DNA of 64,000 nt, taken from NCBI RefSeq assembly GCF_001941505.1, contig NZ_CP009248.1:1798001-1862000 (forward strand), in the 5' to 3' direction. Positions 39,848 through 49,127 of this stretch are shown here, piece by piece. The stretch's first letter is position 1. Each line of letters starts with the position of its first letter. The position numbers and the translations under genes were made by a program. The DNA is from Corynebacterium sphenisci DSM 44792. GTDB lineage: Bacteria > Actinomycetota > Actinomycetes > Mycobacteriales > Mycobacteriaceae. Below the pieces are notes generated by a model. It did no database searches and was not told where the DNA came from. It saw only the letters and a list, made by a program, of their open reading frames with translations.

Positions 39848-41776
39848 CTATTCCGCGGCCGGGCCGCGCAGCGCCTCGGCGAGCAGCTCCCGGCGGTACT
39901 CCTCCAGGCCGATCAGATCCTCGAACAGGCGCCGGTAGCCGGCCTCGTCATCACCGGGCCGCATCCGCTGCAGGGTCCCCTTGACCTGGGCGATCTGCTG
40001 GCCCACCCACACCTCCTGCAGCCGGGCGAGCACCGAGGCGGCGTAGCCGGCCAGGGCCGGCGGATCGACGTGGATCTCCTCCACGCCCAGCTCGGTGACC
40101 AGCCCGCGCACCACCTCATCGGCGGCCGCAGCGGCGAGATCGGCGACCCACCCGGCGCCGCCGCCGTCGGCGGGGATCCCGCCGGCGGCGGCCACCGCGT
40201 CGAACACCGCCCGGTAGGCCGGGTGCGTGAACACCTCCGGGTCCAGCTCGGAGAACACCGGGCCCAGCGCCGCCGGCTCCTGCACCGCCAGCTTCAGCGC
40301 CTCCCGCTGCACATGCAGCCGCGGATCCCGCGGATCCGGCCGCGGTGTCGTCGGCGGGCCCGCCGCGACGCGGCGGCGCTCCTCCGCGGCGGCGGCCTCC
40401 GCCAGCCGGCGCCGGCGCCGCTCGCCGGGATCGGCCTTCCGCGGCGCCCGGGCCTCCTCGCGCACCCGGCGCACCAGCTCCGCCTCGTCATTCCAGCCGA
40501 TCCAGCCGGCGACCTCCCGGGCGTACTCGTCGCGCAGCGCCGATTCGCGCACCTGGGCCAGCACCGGGACCACCCGGTTCAGCGCCGCGACCCGGCCGTT
40601 GGCGGTGTCCAGGTCGAAATCCGCGAGCAGGGTGCGCAGCACGAACTCCACCATCGGGGTGCGCGTGGCGACCAGGTCCCGCAGCGCCGCATCGCCCTTG
40701 GCCAGCCGCAGATCGCAGGGGTCCGCCCCGGCGGGGGCCACCGCCACGTAGGACTGCCCGGTGAACTGCTGCTCCCCGGCGAAGGCGCGCAGCGCCGCCT
40801 TCTGCCCGGCCTCGTCGCCGTCGAAGGTGTAGATGAGCTCCCCGCGGAAGAAGCTGTCGTCGAGCATCAGCCGGCGCAGCAGCTGCAGATGCTCCTCGCC
40901 GAAGGCGGTGCCGCAGGCGGCCACCGCGGTGGTCTCCCCCGCGGCGTGCATCGCCATCACGTCGGTGTAGCCCTCCACGATCACCGCCCGGTGCGATTCC
41001 GCGATGGCGCGCTTGGCCAGATCCAGGCCGAAGAGCACCTTCGACTTCTTGTACAGCATCGTCTCCGGGGTGTTCATGTACTTGCCCAGCTGATCGTCGT
41101 CGAAGAGCTTGCGCGCCCCGAAGCCGATCACGTCGCCGGCCATGTTCCGGATCGGCCACAGCAGCCGCCGGTGGAAGCGGTCGATGGGGCCCTTGCGACC
41201 CATCTTCGCCAGGCCCGCCTTCTCCAGCTCCGCGAACTCGAAGCCCAGCCGCTGCAGATGCCGGGTCAGGGTGTCCCAGCCGGCGGGGGCGTAGCCGCAG
41301 CCGAAGGCGCGGGCGTGCTCGGCGGTGAAGCCCCGGTCGGCGAGGAAGTCCCGGGCCACCGCCGCCTCCGGGGTCCCCAGCCGCTCGGCGTAGAACTTCT
41401 GCGCCTCCCGGTTCGCCGCGACCAGCCGCTGCCGGGTGCCCGGCTCCTCGCGGCGGCCGGTGCCGCCGCCCTCGTAGTTGATCCGGTAGCCGATCCGCTC
41501 CGCGCAGGCCTCCACCGCCTCCGGGAAGCTCAGGTGCTCCATCTCCATGAGGAAGCTGAACACGTCCCCGCCCTTGCCCGTGGAGAAGCAGTGGTAGTAG
41601 CCGTGGTTGGGCCGGACGTGGAAGCTGGGGGTGCGCTCGTCCTTGAAGGGGCTCAGGCCCTTGAGCGAATCCGCCCCACCCGGTTTGAGCTGCACGTACT
41701 CGCCGACGACCTCCTCCAGCGGGGTGTTCTCGCGGATCGCCGCGATATCGCTGTCCGGGATGCGTCCTCTGGCCAT
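39848..41776 (-). CDS. dnaG: DNA primase DnaG
   Basis: 642 residues, beginning MARGRIPDSDIAAIRENTP. The N-terminal part is the CHC2-like zinc domain, but three ligands are replaced: SPFKDERTPSFHV where CPFHxE is expected, and YYHCFSTGKGGD where CFGCG is expected, leaving one Cys. The rest is normal: RFHRRLLWPIRNMAGDVIGFGAR (RNAP basic core), TOPRIM segments VEGYTDVMAMHAAG and IYTFDGDEAGQKAALR, and a C-terminal helicase-binding region. It makes RNA primers at the replication fork. The loss of zinc ligands may be a genus trait; I cannot test this here. Ribosome binding site is weak. Confidence 0.93.
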   Translation of the reverse strand: MARGRIPDSDIAAIRENTPLEEVVGEYVQLKPGGADSLKGLSPFKDERTPSFHVRPNHGYYHCFSTGKGGDVFSFLMEMEHLSFPEAVEACAERIGYRINYEGGGTGRREEPGTRQRLVAANREAQKFYAERLGTPEAAVARDFLADRGFTAEHARAFGCGYAPAGWDTLTRHLQRLGFEFAELEKAGLAKMGRKGPIDRFHRRLLWPIRNMAGDVIGFGARKLFDDDQLGKYMNTPETMLYKKSKVLFGLDLAKRAIAESHRAVIVEGYTDVMAMHAAGETTAVAACGTAFGEEHLQLLRRLMLDDSFFRGELIYTFDGDEAGQKAALRAFAGEQQFTGQSYVAVAPAGADPCDLRLAKGDAALRDLVATRTPMVEFVLRTLLADFDLDTANGRVAALNRVVPVLAQVRESALRDEYAREVAGWIGWNDEAELVRRVREEARAPRKADPGERRRRRLAEAAAAEERRRVAAGPPTTPRPDPRDPRLHVQREALKLAVQEPAALGPVFSELDPEVFTHPAYRAVFDAVAAAGGIPADGGGAGWVADLAAAAADEVVRGLVTELGVEEIHVDPPALAGYAASVLARLQEVWVGQQIAQVKGTLQRMRPGDDEAGYRRLFEDLIGLEEYRRELLAEALRGPAAE

Positions 41777-41841
41777 GGCCACCACATTAGCCCGCCCGCC
41801 CCGGCCCCCACCCGGGTGAAGGGCCGTGGCAGGATACCCCC

Positions 41842-42336
41842 ATGAGCAACCGCCCCGCGCCGCGCCGGAAGACCCTCGCCGCCCTCGCCGTGGCCGTGCT
41901 CGCCGCCGCCGCGGGCTGGGCGGGGCTGGGCCCCGGCGCCGGGGAGGCCGCCGGGCCGGCCCGGCCCGCCGGCGGGGCCGGGCCCGCGGCCCCCGGGGCG
42001 CCGGACCCGGCGCGGGCGGCGGCCGCCGACTACGGGCGGACCTGCCCGGTGGCCACCCTGCCGGCCGAGGCCGATGAGGTGATCGAGGCCATCCTGCGGG
42101 ATCCGGCGCGCCTGGACCCGCGCCACGACGGGGCGCACTTCGGCAACTACGAGGGCCGGCTGCCGCGGCGCGGCGGCTCCTACTACCGGGAGTACACCGT
42201 GGACACCCCGGGGGTGGGCCACCGCGGGGCCCGCCGGATAGTGGTCGGCGGCGGCACCGCCGCCGACCCCGACGTGTGGTACTACACCCCCGACCACTAC
42301 GACAGCTTCTGCGCCATCCCCGACGCCGAGGAATGA
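41842..42336 (+). CDS. Secreted guanyl-specific ribonuclease (RNase Sa/N1 family)
   Basis: 164 residues with an N-terminal signal/anchor (TLAALAVAVLAAAAGWAGLG) and a Pro/Ala/Gly linker. The C-terminal 100 residues align by eye with Streptomyces RNase Sa: NYEGRLP (guanine-binding Glu), YYREYTVDTPG (catalytic Glu), HRGARRIVVGG (Arg pair), and WYYTPDHYDSF (catalytic His). Two Cys, in RTCPVATLP and SFCAIP, match the disulfide of RNase Sa. The enzyme cleaves RNA 3' of guanosine, outside the cell or in the envelope. No barstar-like inhibitor gene is next to it. It is divergent from dnaG. Confidence 0.92.
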   Translation: MSNRPAPRRKTLAALAVAVLAAAAGWAGLGPGAGEAAGPARPAGGAGPAAPGAPDPARAAAADYGRTCPVATLPAEADEVIEAILRDPARLDPRHDGAHFGNYEGRLPRRGGSYYREYTVDTPGVGHRGARRIVVGGGTAADPDVWYYTPDHYDSFCAIPDAEE

Positions 42337-42369
42337 GCCCGCCGACGGGGTGCGACGCGGGCCGGCGCC

Positions 42370-43692
42370 TCAGGCCCGGGCCGCGGAGACGTCGGCGATC
42401 CGCCGGTCCAGCCGCTCCACCCGGGACTCGGTCATCGAGGCGACGTGGTCGACCACCGCGCGCAGCCGGCCGGCGTCGTCCTCGGCGTGCTCGTACAGCC
42501 AGCGCGGCATCGGATCCAGCGCCGCCGGGCCGGCCTCCAGCAGGTAGCCGGCCACCCGGTGCAGCCGCTCCCGGTCCCGGGCCTGCCGGCGCAGGTGCCG
42601 GGGCTGGTCCATCACGTAGAGCACCGCGATCGCCTTGAGGATGGTCACCTCCGCCACGATCGGCGCCGGCACCGCCAGATCCGCGGCGTAGCGGCCCAGC
42701 GGCCCCGGTCCGCCGAGCCGCCGGGTCTCCGCCACCGAGGCGGTGACGAAGCGGCCCACCAGCTCCGAGGTCATCCGCTTCAGCGCGGTGGCCGCCGCCG
42801 GGGTGCCGCCGCCCTCCGCGGCGGCGCACACCACCGGCAGCGAGGCCAGCCTGCCGGCGGCCTCCACCAGCTCCGCCGGGTCCCCGCCGAAGGCCCGGGA
42901 GCCCTTGTCCGCCAGGGCGGCCAGCTCCACGGTGTCCCAGAGCACCCCCAGGTCCACCCGGCCGGAGACGATCCCGTCCTCCACGTCGTGCACCGAGTAG
43001 GCCACGTCATCGGACCAGTCCATGATCTGCGCCTCCAGGCAGCGCCGGCCCGCCGGGGCGCCGCGGCGCACCCAGTCCAGCAGGCCGGCGTCCTCCGGGT
43101 AGGCGCCGTACTTCCCCCGCCGCCCGGGCGCCCCGTCCGGCCCCGGCGGCGGGGTCGGCCCGCCCGGGGAGGTCGGCGTCCACGGGTACTTGCAGGCCGC
43201 GTCCAGGGCCGCCCGGGTGAGGTTCAGCCCCGCCGGGGCGCCGTCCGGGCCGAGCACCTTCGGCTCCAGCCGGACCAGGATCCGCAGGGTCTGCGCATTG
43301 CCCTCGAAACCGCCGCAGCCGGCGGCGATCTCGTCGAGGGCGCGTTCCCCGTTGTGCCCGTAGGGCGGGTGCCCGATGTCATGGGTGAGCCCCGCCAGCT
43401 CCGCGAGATCCGGGTCCGCGCCGAGCTCCTCGGCGATGCCCCGGGAGATCTGGGCGACCTCCAGGGAGTGGGTGAGCCGGGTGCGCGGGATATCGCCCTC
43501 CCCGGGGCCGACCACCTGGGTCTTGTCCGCCAGCCGGCGCAGCGCCGCGGAATGCAGCACCCGGGCCCGGTCCCGGGCGAAGGCGCTGCGCCGCATCGGC
43601 GCCGGCGGCGCCCCCGCCGGCAGCGAGCCCTTCGCCGGCTCCTCGATCCTCCGCTCGACGTCCGCGGCACCGTACTCGTATCCCCTGGCCAT
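42370..43692 (-). CDS. dgt: dNTP triphosphohydrolase (dGTPase)
   Basis: 440 residues from [15 protein letters not shown]; in-frame ATGs 9 and 12 bases upstream are also possible. HD-domain ligands are seen in [15 protein letters not shown] (His), [21 protein letters not shown] (HD and the second His) and [18 protein letters not shown] (Asp). The enzyme splits dGTP or other dNTPs into deoxynucleoside and triphosphate, acting in dNTP pool control. Placement between dnaG and glyS is the usual corynebacterial arrangement. Between the HD parts a proline-rich insertion (about residues 175-195) is present. Confidence 0.93.
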   Translation of the reverse strand: MARGYEYGAADVERRIEEPAKGSLPAGAPPAPMRRSAFARDRARVLHSAALRRLADKTQVVGPGEGDIPRTRLTHSLEVAQISRGIAEELGADPDLAELAGLTHDIGHPPYGHNGERALDEIAAGCGGFEGNAQTLRILVRLEPKVLGPDGAPAGLNLTRAALDAACKYPWTPTSPGGPTPPPGPDGAPGRRGKYGAYPEDAGLLDWVRRGAPAGRRCLEAQIMDWSDDVAYSVHDVEDGIVSGRVDLGVLWDTVELAALADKGSRAFGGDPAELVEAAGRLASLPVVCAAAEGGGTPAAATALKRMTSELVGRFVTASVAETRRLGGPGPLGRYAADLAVPAPIVAEVTILKAIAVLYVMDQPRHLRRQARDRERLHRVAGYLLEAGPAALDPMPRWLYEHAEDDAGRLRAVVDHVASMTESRVERLDRRIADVSAARA

Positions 43693-43751
43693 GGCGCCCA
43701 TCATGCCCCGGCCCGGTGGGGCGGCGCATGAGGCGCGGCCGCGGATGCGCC

Positions 43752-43757
43752 TATCCT
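43752..43757 (+). promoter_or_regulatory. -10 box of the TPM gene (leaderless)
   Basis: TATCCT ends 7 bases before the ATG at 43765, so the transcript should begin at or near the start codon. Confidence 0.55.
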
Positions 43758-43764
43758 GTAGGGC

Positions 43765-45825
43765 ATGATCATCCCCGCGCACCGCCCCGACCGACCCCGC
43801 CGCGGCCGCCGCCTGGCCGCCGCCCTCGCCTGCGGGGCGGCGCTCGCCCTGCCGGTGGCCGGCCTGGCCGGCCTCGCCGCCGCCCCGCCGGCGGTGGCCG
43901 AGGCGCCCCGGCAGAGCCCGGAGCCGCTGGTCGACGATGCCGGGGTGCTGCCCGCCGGCGAGGCCCGGCGGATCGCGGACCGGCTCACCGCGGTGCAGGC
44001 GGACACCGGCACCAAGCTCTACGTGATCTTCGTGCGCTCCTTCGACGGGATGGGCGCCGAGCGGTGGGCCGCCGAGGCGCTCACCGCCCAGGGCGGGGCG
44101 GACAACATGGCGGTGGCCGCGATCGCGGTGGAGGACCGCCTGATCGGCACCTACGCGGGCCCGGACGCCTCGGTGACCGGGCCGGAGCTCAACGAGGCGG
44201 TCCGCGATGTGCTCGCCGGCTCCGGTGCGAACCCGGACTGGGCGGCGGCGGCCGATGCGGCCGTCGACGCCGCCGCCGGCGGCGGCGGAATCGGCGCCGG
44301 GGTGGCCCTGGGCGGGCTCGCCGCCGCCGGGGCGATCGGCGGCGGTGCGGTGGCCTGGAGCAGCCGGCGGCGCAAGCGCCGGCTGGCCGGGGAGCTCGCC
44401 GCGGCCCGCGGGATCCGCCCCGGCGACGTCGCCGCCCTGGACGCCCAGTCCACCGAGGTGCTGCGGGGCCTCGCCGCCGAGGAGCTGACCTCCACCGACC
44501 AGTCGGTGCGCACCGCCGCCGATGAGCTGGAGCTGGCCCGCGCCGAATTCGGCGCGGAGCGGGTGGCCGATCTGGAGCGCGCCCTGGCGCATTCCCGGTC
44601 CACCCTGGACCGGGCCTTCCGGCTGCACGAGTCGCTGTCCGGGGCGGAGCTGGACGAGGCCACCCGCCGGGCCACCCTGCTGGAGATCATCTCCACCTGC
44701 GGCAGCGCCGACGAGGCCCTGGACGCCCGGGCCGCGGACTACCGGGAGATGCGCACCCAGCTGATGAACGCCGGGGGCGCCCTGGACGAGCTCACCCGCC
44801 GGTGCATCGACGCGCGCACCCGGATGGAGTCCGCCCGGGCCACCCTGGCCGCGCTGCGCGAACGCCATCCCGCGGAGACGCTGGCCTCCGTGAACGACAA
44901 CGTGGACATCGCCGCGGCGCATATCGCGGAGGCGGAGCAGGCGGTGGGCCGGGCCCGGCCGATGCTGACGCTGCCCGCCGGGGAGCAGGGCGGGATCGTC
45001 GACGCCATCCACGACGCCCAGGTGTCCCTGGCCCAGGTGGACCGGCTGCTGGAGGCGGTGGAGCACGCCGACGCCCGGATCGCCCAGGCCGGCCGGGGCC
45101 TGCCCGCCCTGATCGACGAGGTCGCCGCGGAGGTCGAGGAGGGCCGCCGGCTGCTCGACGCCGGCGCCCTGGGCCTGGACGCGCCGGCGCTGTCCGAGGC
45201 CATGGCGGAGGGCTCCGCCGCGGTGGACGCCGCCCGCGCCGGCGGCGACTCCGATCCGCTGGGCGCGTGGACCCGGCTCACCGAGGCCGACGCGGCCCTG
45301 GACGAGCAGCTCGACTCCGCCCGGGACGCCGCGGACCGGCACCGGCGCACCACCGCCACCCTGGGCAACGCGATCCGGGAGGCGCGGACCCGGGTGGATG
45401 CGGCGCAGGCGCTGATCGGCACCCGCGGCCGGATCGTGGGCGGCGACGCCCGGGCGCTGCTGCACGAGGCGCAGCGGCTGCTGGACTCCGCCGTCTCCGG
45501 GGCGGCGGCCATCGACGCCGGGCGGGTGCCCGCCGGGGAGGAGCTGGTGTGGCCGCGGCGGGCCATCGGCCAGGCCCGGGAGGCCTCGAAGAAGGCCCGG
45601 GACGCCGAGCAGCGGGCCCGCCGGGACATCGAGGAGCACCGGGAGCGCACCGCCTACCGGGGCGGGGGCGGCGGCGGCAGCTTCATCGCCGGCGCCATCC
45701 TGGGCTCCATGATGGGCGGCGGCGGGGGCGGCGGCTTCGGCGGCGGCGGCTTCGGCGGCGGATTCGGCGGGGGCGGCGGCTTCGGCGGCGGCGGCGGGTT
45801 CACCGGCGGCTCCAGCGGCTTCTGA
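43765..45825 (+). CDS. TPM-domain membrane protein with coiled-coil and Gly-rich tail
   Basis: 686 residues. A signal peptide ([19 protein letters not shown]) is followed by a TPM (YgcG/Psb32-like) domain at about 50-165: [54 protein letters not shown] helix ([20 protein letters not shown]) leads to about 430 residues of cytoplasmic helices, mostly coiled coil ([20 protein letters not shown]). The last 45 residues are [11 protein letters not shown] repeats. The TPM fold is known in photosystem repair and as a phosphatase-like domain; the function in actinobacteria is unknown. Similar proteins stand next to dgt in related genomes as I recall. No ribosome binding site; probably leaderless. Confidence 0.88.
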   Translation: MIIPAHRPDRPRRGRRLAAALACGAALALPVAGLAGLAAAPPAVAEAPRQSPEPLVDDAGVLPAGEARRIADRLTAVQADTGTKLYVIFVRSFDGMGAERWAAEALTAQGGADNMAVAAIAVEDRLIGTYAGPDASVTGPELNEAVRDVLAGSGANPDWAAAADAAVDAAAGGGGIGAGVALGGLAAAGAIGGGAVAWSSRRRKRRLAGELAAARGIRPGDVAALDAQSTEVLRGLAAEELTSTDQSVRTAADELELARAEFGAERVADLERALAHSRSTLDRAFRLHESLSGAELDEATRRATLLEIISTCGSADEALDARAADYREMRTQLMNAGGALDELTRRCIDARTRMESARATLAALRERHPAETLASVNDNVDIAAAHIAEAEQAVGRARPMLTLPAGEQGGIVDAIHDAQVSLAQVDRLLEAVEHADARIAQAGRGLPALIDEVAAEVEEGRRLLDAGALGLDAPALSEAMAEGSAAVDAARAGGDSDPLGAWTRLTEADAALDEQLDSARDAADRHRRTTATLGNAIREARTRVDAAQALIGTRGRIVGGDARALLHEAQRLLDSAVSGAAAIDAGRVPAGEELVWPRRAIGQAREASKKARDAEQRARRDIEEHRERTAYRGGGGGGSFIAGAILGSMMGGGGGGGFGGGGFGGGFGGGGGFGGGGGFTGGSSGF

Positions 45826-45864
45826 GCCCGGCGCCGCCCCGCCCGGGCGGGGCGGCGCCGTGGC

Positions 45865-46290
45865 CTAGCCGCGCAGCCGGCCCGGCCCGTCCAGGTGCGC
45901 GCAGAGGAGCGCGGCGATGATGAGCGACTCCCGGTCCAGGCCGGGATCGGCCGCGGCCGGCTCGGCGAGGTCCAGGGTGATCCCGCCGGGGCCGGCGACG
46001 CTGCGCAGCGCGGGCCCGGCCCCGTCAGCGCGGGAGATCAGCCGGGTGAACCGGCCCAGCCCGGCGCCCCGGGGCGCCCGGCGCAGCAGAAGGCGCCCGG
46101 CGGGGGCGTCGACCCGGACATCGGAGAGCAGCAGCCGGGCCGGGCGGGCGGTCCAGCGCCGGCCGTCGGGGGCGGTGACCGCCACCGACCCGCCGCGGGG
46201 CCGGGCGGCCCAGCCGGCGCCGACCCGGGCACCGGCGGCGTCGCGCAGCACCCCGCCGGCGACGGTCCACGGCAGCGGATGGCCCTCCAC
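45865..46290 (-). CDS. Small conserved-context protein, unknown
   Basis: 141 residues; GTG start at 46290, 6 bases after the stop of the upstream gene. The protein is beta-rich in the first two thirds (WTVAGGVLRDAAGARVGAGWA, GSVAVTAPDGRRWTARPARLL, LLLSDVRVDAPAGRLLL) and ends in a hydrophobic helix (DRESLIIAALLCAHLDG). The order strands-then-helix recalls tubby-like/scramblase (LURP-one related) folds, as does its neighbour, but I cannot assign it. The gene is translated in tandem with the membrane protein gene ahead of it and both probably work together. Confidence 0.65.
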   Translation of the reverse strand: MEGHPLPWTVAGGVLRDAAGARVGAGWAARPRGGSVAVTAPDGRRWTARPARLLLSDVRVDAPAGRLLLRRAPRGAGLGRFTRLISRADGAGPALRSVAGPGGITLDLAEPAAADPGLDRESLIIAALLCAHLDGPGRLRG

Positions 46291-46295
46291 GGCGG

Positions 46296-47015
46296 CTAGA
46301 GCATCCAGATGTACGCCAGGTAGGCGATGAGCAGCAGCAGCACCAGGGTGAGCACCCAGGTGGTGGAGACCATCCGGGCCTCCAGCACCCGGCGGGCCAC
46401 CCAGGACAGGAAGATCTTGCGCTCCTCCGGCAGCGCCCGGCCGGCGGGGGTGTCGTACTGGATCTCCGCCCGGCGCACCCCATGCGAGGCCCCGGTGAAC
46501 TGGCCGAGCTTGCCCCCGGCGGCGTCCTCGATGACGTAATGCTGCTGGGATTCGCAGAGGATCACCAGCGGCTCCCCGGCGCCCTCGCCGAAGTCCACGG
46601 TGATCCGCTTGGCCCGGCTGAACCGGGGCTTGTCCGCGGCCTCGGCGACGAAGGCCCGGCCATCGGGCAGGGTGGCGTCCAGCCGGCCGTCGGCGGCCCG
46701 CAGCGCCCAGGCCCCCTCGGCGGTGGCGATGGACTCCTCCCCGCCGACCCGGGCGTATTCGGCGACCTCCCGGTCCTCGGCGAGGATCGGGGCGACGGCG
46801 CGCCCGCCGGAGCCGCGCCGCTCGCCCAGCGACCAGGACTGCCAGGTCACCACGGTGCCGTCGTCGAGGCGGGTGCTGTGCGCCCCGGGATCGGCCTCCG
46901 CGGGCGCGGGGGCCGCGGTGGGTTCCGCGGGCCGCGCCGCGCCGGTGGCGTCGGCCTCGGCGGCCGGCTCCGGCCGCCGCGGGTCCCCGCCGGGGGTGCT
47001 GGCTGTGCTGCTCAT
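46296..47015 (-). CDS. C-terminally anchored membrane protein, unknown
   Basis: 239 residues. The first 45 residues are a Pro/Ala/Glu-rich tail. About 150 residues of beta strands follow (GTVVTWQSWSLGERRG, ITVDFGEGAGEPLVILCESQQ, YVIEDAAGGKLGQFTG), and the end is a single TM helix (WVLTLVLLLLIAYLAYIWML) with no tail, so the protein is tail-anchored with its domain in the cytoplasm. YVIEDAAGGKLGQF resembles a strand turn of scramblase/tubby-like proteins, a weak clue only. It forms an operon with the small gene downstream and lies 62 bases after glyS. Confidence 0.7.
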   Translation of the reverse strand: MSSTASTPGGDPRRPEPAAEADATGAARPAEPTAAPAPAEADPGAHSTRLDDGTVVTWQSWSLGERRGSGGRAVAPILAEDREVAEYARVGGEESIATAEGAWALRAADGRLDATLPDGRAFVAEAADKPRFSRAKRITVDFGEGAGEPLVILCESQQHYVIEDAAGGKLGQFTGASHGVRRAEIQYDTPAGRALPEERKIFLSWVARRVLEARMVSTTWVLTLVLLLLIAYLAYIWML

Positions 47016-47077
47016 CTGGGTGACTCCCTCGTCCTCGTGGCCGATGCGGTGCGCCGCGGGCGGCGCCGGTTGGCCGG

Positions 47078-48463
47078 TCAGCAGCCCACCAGGCGGGCCG
47101 CCAGGTGGGCCTCCAGCTCGTCGATGCGGACCCGCTCCTGCTCCATGGTGTCACGATCGCGCACGGTGACCGCGTCATCCTCGAGGGTGTCGAAGTCCAC
47201 GGTGACGCACAGCGGGGTGCCGATCTCGTCCTGGCGGCGGTAGCGGCGCCCGATCGCGCCGGTGATGTCGTAGTCGACGTTCCAGTGCCGGCGCAGCCGG
47301 GCGGCGATGTCCTCGGCCACCGGGGTGAGCGTGTCCTTCTTGGACAGCGGCAGCACCGCCACCTTCACCGGGGACAGCCGCGGGTCCAGCTTGAGCACGG
47401 TGCGGGTGTCGGTGCCGCCCTTGGCATTGGGCACCTCCTCCTCGGCGTAGGCGTCGCAGAGGAAGGCCATCAGCGCACGGGTCAGCCCGAAGGAGGGCTC
47501 GATCACGTAGGGCACGTACTTCTCCCCGGTGACCTGGTCGTGGTAGCGCAGATCCTCCCCGGAGTGCTCGATATGGCAGCCCAGGTCGTAATCGGTGCGG
47601 TTGGCCACGCCCATCAGCTCGCCCCATTCGCCGCCGGTGAAGCCGAAGCGGTACTCGAAGTCGATGGTGCGCGCCGAGTAGTGCGCGCGCTCATCGGCGG
47701 GCACGTCGAACTGGCGGATGTTCTCCGGGTCGATGCCCAGGTCCAGGAACCAGTCCCAGCAGGCCTGCACCCACTCGTCGAACTTGGCGGGGGCGTCCTC
47801 GGGGGCGACGAAGTACTCGATCTCCATCTGCTCGAACTCGCGGGTGCGGAAGATGAAGTTGCCCGGGGTGATCTCGTTGCGGAAGGCCTTGCCGGTCTGC
47901 CCGATGCCGAAGGGCGGCTTCATCCGGGCGGTGGTCATCACGTTCTTGAAGTTGACGAAGATGCCCTGCGCGGTCTCCGGGCGCATGTAGTGCAGCCCCT
48001 CCTCGTTGTCCACCGGGCCGAGGTAGGTCTTCATCAGCCCGGAGAACAACTGCGGCTCGGTCCACTTGCCGGGCTGGCCGGTCTCCGGATCGGGCACATC
48101 GGCCAGGCCGTTGGCCGGGGGGTGGCCGTGCTTGGCCTCGTAGGCCTCCAGCAGGTGGTCGGCGCGGTAGCGCTTATGCGTGTGCAGCGACTCCACCAGC
48201 GGGTCGGTGAAGGTCTCCACGTGCCCGGAGGCCTGCCACACCTGCCGGGGCAGCACGATCGAGGAGTCCAGGCCGACCACGTCGGCGCGGCCGGTGACGA
48301 AGGTGCGCCACCACTGCCGCTTGATGTTCTCCTTCAGCTCCACCCCGAGCGGACCGTAGTCCCAGGCGGACCGGGTGCCGCCGTAGATCTCGCCGCAGGG
48401 GTAGACGAACCCCCTGCGCTTGCACAGGTTCGCGACGGTGTCGACGATCGACTTGGGCGCCAT
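47078..48463 (-). CDS. glyS: Glycyl-tRNA synthetase (alpha2 type)
   Basis: 461 residues, start [19 protein letters not shown] behind AAGGAGC at a slightly long spacing. Class II motifs are present: [20 protein letters not shown] near the start, [13 protein letters not shown] (motif 2 side), [21 protein letters not shown] and [20 protein letters not shown] in the core, and [16 protein letters not shown] as motif 3. It charges tRNA-Gly and is essential. The homodimeric type is the one used by actinobacteria. Unlike Mycobacterium and C. glutamicum, no ArsR/SmtB-type gene lies between it and zur. Confidence 0.97.
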   Translation of the reverse strand: MAPKSIVDTVANLCKRRGFVYPCGEIYGGTRSAWDYGPLGVELKENIKRQWWRTFVTGRADVVGLDSSIVLPRQVWQASGHVETFTDPLVESLHTHKRYRADHLLEAYEAKHGHPPANGLADVPDPETGQPGKWTEPQLFSGLMKTYLGPVDNEEGLHYMRPETAQGIFVNFKNVMTTARMKPPFGIGQTGKAFRNEITPGNFIFRTREFEQMEIEYFVAPEDAPAKFDEWVQACWDWFLDLGIDPENIRQFDVPADERAHYSARTIDFEYRFGFTGGEWGELMGVANRTDYDLGCHIEHSGEDLRYHDQVTGEKYVPYVIEPSFGLTRALMAFLCDAYAEEEVPNAKGGTDTRTVLKLDPRLSPVKVAVLPLSKKDTLTPVAEDIAARLRRHWNVDYDITGAIGRRYRRQDEIGTPLCVTVDFDTLEDDAVTVRDRDTMEQERVRIDELEAHLAARLVGC

Positions 48464-48637
48464 TGCCTCAGCTTGCTCCTTGGTCGGGGGCGGACTGCTC
48501 GAATACCCCGACCACTCTAGCCACGGGCGGCGCCGGCGGCGCCATCGGCCCGGCCGGGTGCCCCGGGGCGCCGGGCGGGCGCACCCGCGGCGGGGCCCGC
48601 GCCCCGCGCGCCCGGCCCCCGATCCGCGCGCGCCGGG

Positions 48638-48643
48638 TATCCT
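48638..48643 (+). promoter_or_regulatory. -10 box of zur
   Basis: TATCCT lies 31 bases before the GTG at 48669 and gives a short leader that includes the AAGGAAGG ribosome binding site. Confidence 0.5.
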
Positions 48644-48668
48644 CGGCGGCGAACGCGAAGGAAGGTGA

Positions 48669-49127
48669 GTGCCAGTGGCGGTGCAGAGGCCCGGCGGTTC
48701 CGCCGCGGGCGCGGCCCGGCGGATCGGGGTGCGCACGACGAAGCAGCGCACCGCGGTGGTGGAGGTGCTCCAGGATCGGGACAACTTCCTCTCCGCGCGC
48801 CAGATCCACCGCGAGCTCGGCGACCGGGGCTTCAGCGTGGGCCTGACCACCGTCTACCGCACCCTGCAGTCCCTGGTCGACGCGGACGCCGCCGATGTGC
48901 TGCACACCGAGGCCGGGGAGGCGGTGTACCGGCTGTGCTCCGATGAGCACCACCACCATCTGCTGTGCACCGCCTGCGGGGCCACCGTGGAGATCGGCGG
49001 CGGCCCGGTGGAGCGGTGGGCCGCCGAACTCGCCGAGGCGCACGGCTACCTGATGACCGGGCATTCCGCGGAGATCTTCGGCCTGTGCGCGCGGTGCCGG
49101 CGCTCCGCGGAGGCCGGCTCGGCCTAG
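48669..49127 (+). CDS. zur: Zinc uptake regulator Zur (FurB)
   Basis: 152 residues. The GTG at 48669 is used here; one two codons later (48675) has better spacing to GAAGGAAGG. The winged HTH is [24 protein letters not shown]...[18 protein letters not shown], followed by the Fur-type metal region [19 protein letters not shown] and the C-terminal CARC. The two CxxC pairs make the structural zinc site and the His-rich loop the regulatory site. Zur represses zinc import genes in zinc-replete cells. Location beside glyS is conserved in mycolic-acid bacteria. Its stop codon overlaps the convergent uppS stop in a CTAG. Confidence 0.93.
   Translation: MPVAVQRPGGSAAGAARRIGVRTTKQRTAVVEVLQDRDNFLSARQIHRELGDRGFSVGLTTVYRTLQSLVDADAADVLHTEAGEAVYRLCSDEHHHHLLCTACGATVEIGGGPVERWAAELAEAHGYLMTGHSAEIFGLCARCRRSAEAGSA

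Noticed and set aside
43693..45639. Long N-terminal extension of dgt by 649 codons
   Set aside because: The extension is antisense to the TPM-domain gene and has no protein-like features; dgt starts at MARGYEYG.
45660..45825. Tandem GGCGGC-type DNA repeats at the end of the TPM gene
   Set aside because: They are explained by the coding of the Gly/Phe-rich tail typical of this protein type, in frame and with a normal stop.
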